Positions 43,263 through 43,274 of a DNA stretch of 43,274 bases are shown here, piece after piece. This DNA comes from Bacteroidales bacterium. Its GTDB lineage: Bacteria > Bacteroidota > Bacteroidia > Bacteroidales > UBA932. The stretch lies in NCBI GenBank assembly GCA_015060325.1, contig SUYQ01000023.1, positions 1-43,274 of the forward strand, given 5' to 3'. The notes under the pieces were generated by a model. It had not been told where the DNA came from. It did no database searches and saw only the letters and a list, made by a program, of their open reading frames with translations. The position numbers and the translations under genes were made by a program. Numbering within the stretch: the first letter of the stretch is position 1; the number at the start of each line of letters is the position of its first letter.

Positions 43263-43274
43263 AACGTTTCCTGC

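Overview
The window is a Bacteroidota chromosome, most likely order Bacteroidales. Four things point there: a SusC/SusD pair, promoters of the TTTG-N19-TAnnTTTG type, surface lipoproteins with acidic residues after the lipobox cysteine, and a short 286-residue primary sigma factor. I cannot place the genus. The left edge lies inside a 16S rRNA gene read leftward, so it may be an assembly break at an rRNA operon. I saw no tRNA genes, insertion sequences, prophage genes or CRISPR arrays.

Layout. 1-840: 5' end of 16S rRNA, with a duplicated promoter/leader module upstream. 841-7070 (+): an operon of tricorn-like protease, dolichyl-phosphate-mannose-synthase-like glycosyltransferase, dihydroorotase and an EamA exporter. 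7056-11459 (-): Tex, a divergent CLC anion transporter and a small acidic protein. 11479-16375 (-): rpoD, argS, a small outer-membrane barrel protein and a YgiQ-type radical SAM protein. 16590-19204 (+): dnaN, an exonuclease and a degenerate FAH-fold protein. 40784-43032 (+): an NfnA/NfnB-like flavoprotein pair, followed by a strong terminator and a cluster of short palindromic repeats.

The accessory core is 19201-40766, a polysaccharide-utilisation locus (PUL). One promoter near 36.6 kb drives, leftward, a GHL10-type hydrolase, SusC, SusD, a DUF5018 lipoprotein, a phosphodiester glycosidase (NAGPA domain), a second GHL10 protein and a BACON-domain lipoprotein. An intergenic hairpin follows, then an N-acylglucosamine 2-epimerase, a terminator and a third GHL10 protein. 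Rightward from the same control region run a Tat-exported DUF4434 protein, a sugar porter with a large periplasmic insertion, and a ROK regulator. A second DUF4434 gene lies at the far left end of the locus. Between it and the third GHL10 gene sits an AbiE-type (type IV) toxin-antitoxin cassette with its own palindromic operator. The enzyme set suggests a polymer with N-acetylhexosamine and sugar-1-phosphodiester linkages, such as a wall-polymer linkage unit. That substrate is inference; no characterised PUL of this composition is known to me.
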